NCBI RefSeq assembly: GCF_024347095.1
Contig: NZ_AP024903.1
Location: 620,001-684,000, forward strand
Length of the DNA stretch: 64,000 nucleotides
Reading direction: 5' to 3'
Origin: Vibrio rhizosphaerae
GTDB taxonomy: Bacteria; Pseudomonadota; Gammaproteobacteria; Enterobacterales; Vibrionaceae
Position numbers and translations under genes: made by a program. Shown one piece after another: positions 63,143 through 64,000 of this stretch; position 1 is the stretch's first letter, and every line of letters starts with the position of its first letter. The notes below the pieces were generated by a model that was given only the letters and a program-made list of their open reading frames with translations, searched no databases and was not told the origin of the DNA.

Positions 63143-64000
63143 ATGCTCTCTCAGCTTCGGGACATTATGGAACAGGTTTCAAAAGTTGAAGATGTTCATC
63201 AGGCTTTTGACATTCTGGTGAAACAGACCTGTGAGGCCATGAATACCGAGTGCTGCACAATTTATCTCGCCAATGAAGAAAAGTTACGCCTTGAACTGAT
63301 TGCGACTCAAGGGTTGAAATTTAAAGGCAATAAAATACATATCGGTTTTGATGAGGGGTTGGTCGGGTTAGTGAAACGTTCAGCTGAACCGATCAATCTG
63401 GCTGAAGCTTCAAAACACCCTAATTTCAAATATTTCAAACAACTTGGTGAAGAGGTGTACCAGAGTTTTCTCGGTGCACCGATTATTTACCGCAAGCAGG
63501 TGCTGGGGGTTTTGGTTATCCAGCAACGATCTCCCCGCCAATTTAGTGAAATCGAAGAATCATTTATTGTAACACTGTCGGCTCAGTTAGCCGTTTTGGT
63601 GGCGCACTCGCAATCTCAGGGATTATGGTCTCTGGCAAAACAACAGCCGGTTGTCCGTGGGATTGGTGTTTCTCCGGGAGTTGCGATTGGTGAATTCTGG
63701 TGGGATAACTCTCAACCAGAGCTGGAAAGCGTATTGCCGGCTTCGAGTCTTGACGTCAAAAAAGAACAAGAATGGTTATCCCGAGCCGTTGAAAATGCGC
63801 TGAGTGATTTTCGGCGAATGCGGAAAAAGCTGGATGGGGATATTCACAAAGATACGCTGGCTATTTTTGACCTGTTCACTCACTTACTCAATGATCCGAT
63901 GCTCCGTAAGGATCTGAAAGAGCAGATCCAGAAAGGTGACCGAGCGGATTGGGCCTTGCGTCAGGTGGTTGAAGCCTATGTTGAACGCTTTTCTCAAATG
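63143..64000 (+). CDS. ptsP: PTS-Ntr phosphoenolpyruvate phosphotransferase (EI-Ntr), 5' part
   Basis: The first 286 codons of PtsP; the gene runs off the window. The GAF sensor domain (about 1-150, MLSQLRDIMEQVSKVEDVHQAFDILVKQTCEAMNTECCTIYL) is complete, and the enzyme I N-terminal part begins at VRGIGVSPGVAIGEFWW. The phosphorylated His and PEP-binding domain lie beyond the end. EI-Ntr starts the regulatory PTS-Ntr phosphorelay. It is co-transcribed with rppH, as in E. coli. Confidence 0.95.
   Translation, partial: MLSQLRDIMEQVSKVEDVHQAFDILVKQTCEAMNTECCTIYLANEEKLRLELIATQGLKFKGNKIHIGFDEGLVGLVKRSAEPINLAEASKHPNFKYFKQLGEEVYQSFLGAPIIYRKQVLGVLVIQQRSPRQFSEIEESFIVTLSAQLAVLVAHSQSQGLWSLAKQQPVVRGIGVSPGVAIGEFWWDNSQPELESVLPASSLDVKKEQEWLSRAVENALSDFRRMRKKLDGDIHKDTLAIFDLFTHLLNDPMLRKDLKEQIQKGDRADWALRQVVEAYVERFSQM

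Overview
The window is a chromosomal segment of a gammaproteobacterium of the family Vibrionaceae, most likely a Vibrio. The evidence is a near full-length match to the biofilm regulator VpsR next to lysS, the conserved order greA / yhbY / rlmE-ftsH-folP-glmM-secG-tRNA-Leu-tRNA-fMet-rimP-nusA-infB-rbfA-truB-rpsO-pnp-nlpI, the holD-rimI pair, prfC, srmB, prfB with its programmed frameshift, and tas-mutH-rppH-ptsP. I cannot name the species.

Layout. (1) 0-17.4 kb is a dense block of information-processing and envelope housekeeping genes, nearly all on the + strand. It has well-formed rho-independent terminators and several leader RNA structures, over greA, rimP, rpsO and pnp. (2) 17.5-25.1 kb holds a MATE exporter, the ubiU-ubiV pair (minus strand) and ubiT (plus strand) for oxygen-independent ubiquinone synthesis, a PAS-GGDEF-EAL protein between them, a degenerate GNAT protein, holD and rimI. 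(3) 25.1-48.9 kb is a large exopolysaccharide (EPS) locus of the Wzx/Wzy type, lying between rimI and prfC. It begins with a 636-bp regulatory region ending in an RfaH ops (JUMPStart) element. It then encodes an initiating glycosylphosphotransferase, a short outer-membrane polysaccharide export (OPX) protein, a Wzc-like tyrosine kinase, VpsP-like and VanZ-like proteins, a Wzy-like polymerase with a 15-bp minisatellite at its 3' end, a Wzx flippase, glycosyltransferases including a split Alg13/Alg14-type pair, two acyltransferases, a deacetylase, a lyase-like secreted protein, a ligase-family protein, a porin, a DUF2057 protein, a low-molecular-weight phosphatase, a pseudo-deacetylase, an orphan response regulator and a small outer-membrane barrel. 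(4) 49.1-64 kb returns to conserved genes: prfC, srmB, trmN6, brnQ, prfB, lysS, vpsR, two small proteins, tas, mutH, rppH and the start of ptsP.

How the parts fit. The EPS genes cover lipid-linked initiation, assembly, flipping, polymerisation, length control with a kinase/phosphatase pair, export and trimming. VpsR and the c-di-GMP-type PAS-GGDEF-EAL protein nearby suggest c-di-GMP-linked control, and the ops element suggests RfaH-dependent elongation. The order initiating transferase - OPX - kinase - VpsP-like - VanZ-like resembles the V. cholerae vps-II block.

Most notable observations: three perfect DnaA boxes in the mutH-rppH gap, where E. coli carries DARS2; the ops element; the wzy minisatellite; the short OPX protein with a locus-encoded barrel; and a NodB-like protein that has lost its zinc-binding histidines and gained an inserted segment. 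Two FNR-like half-sites are also placed identically relative to candidate ubiT and ubiU promoters.
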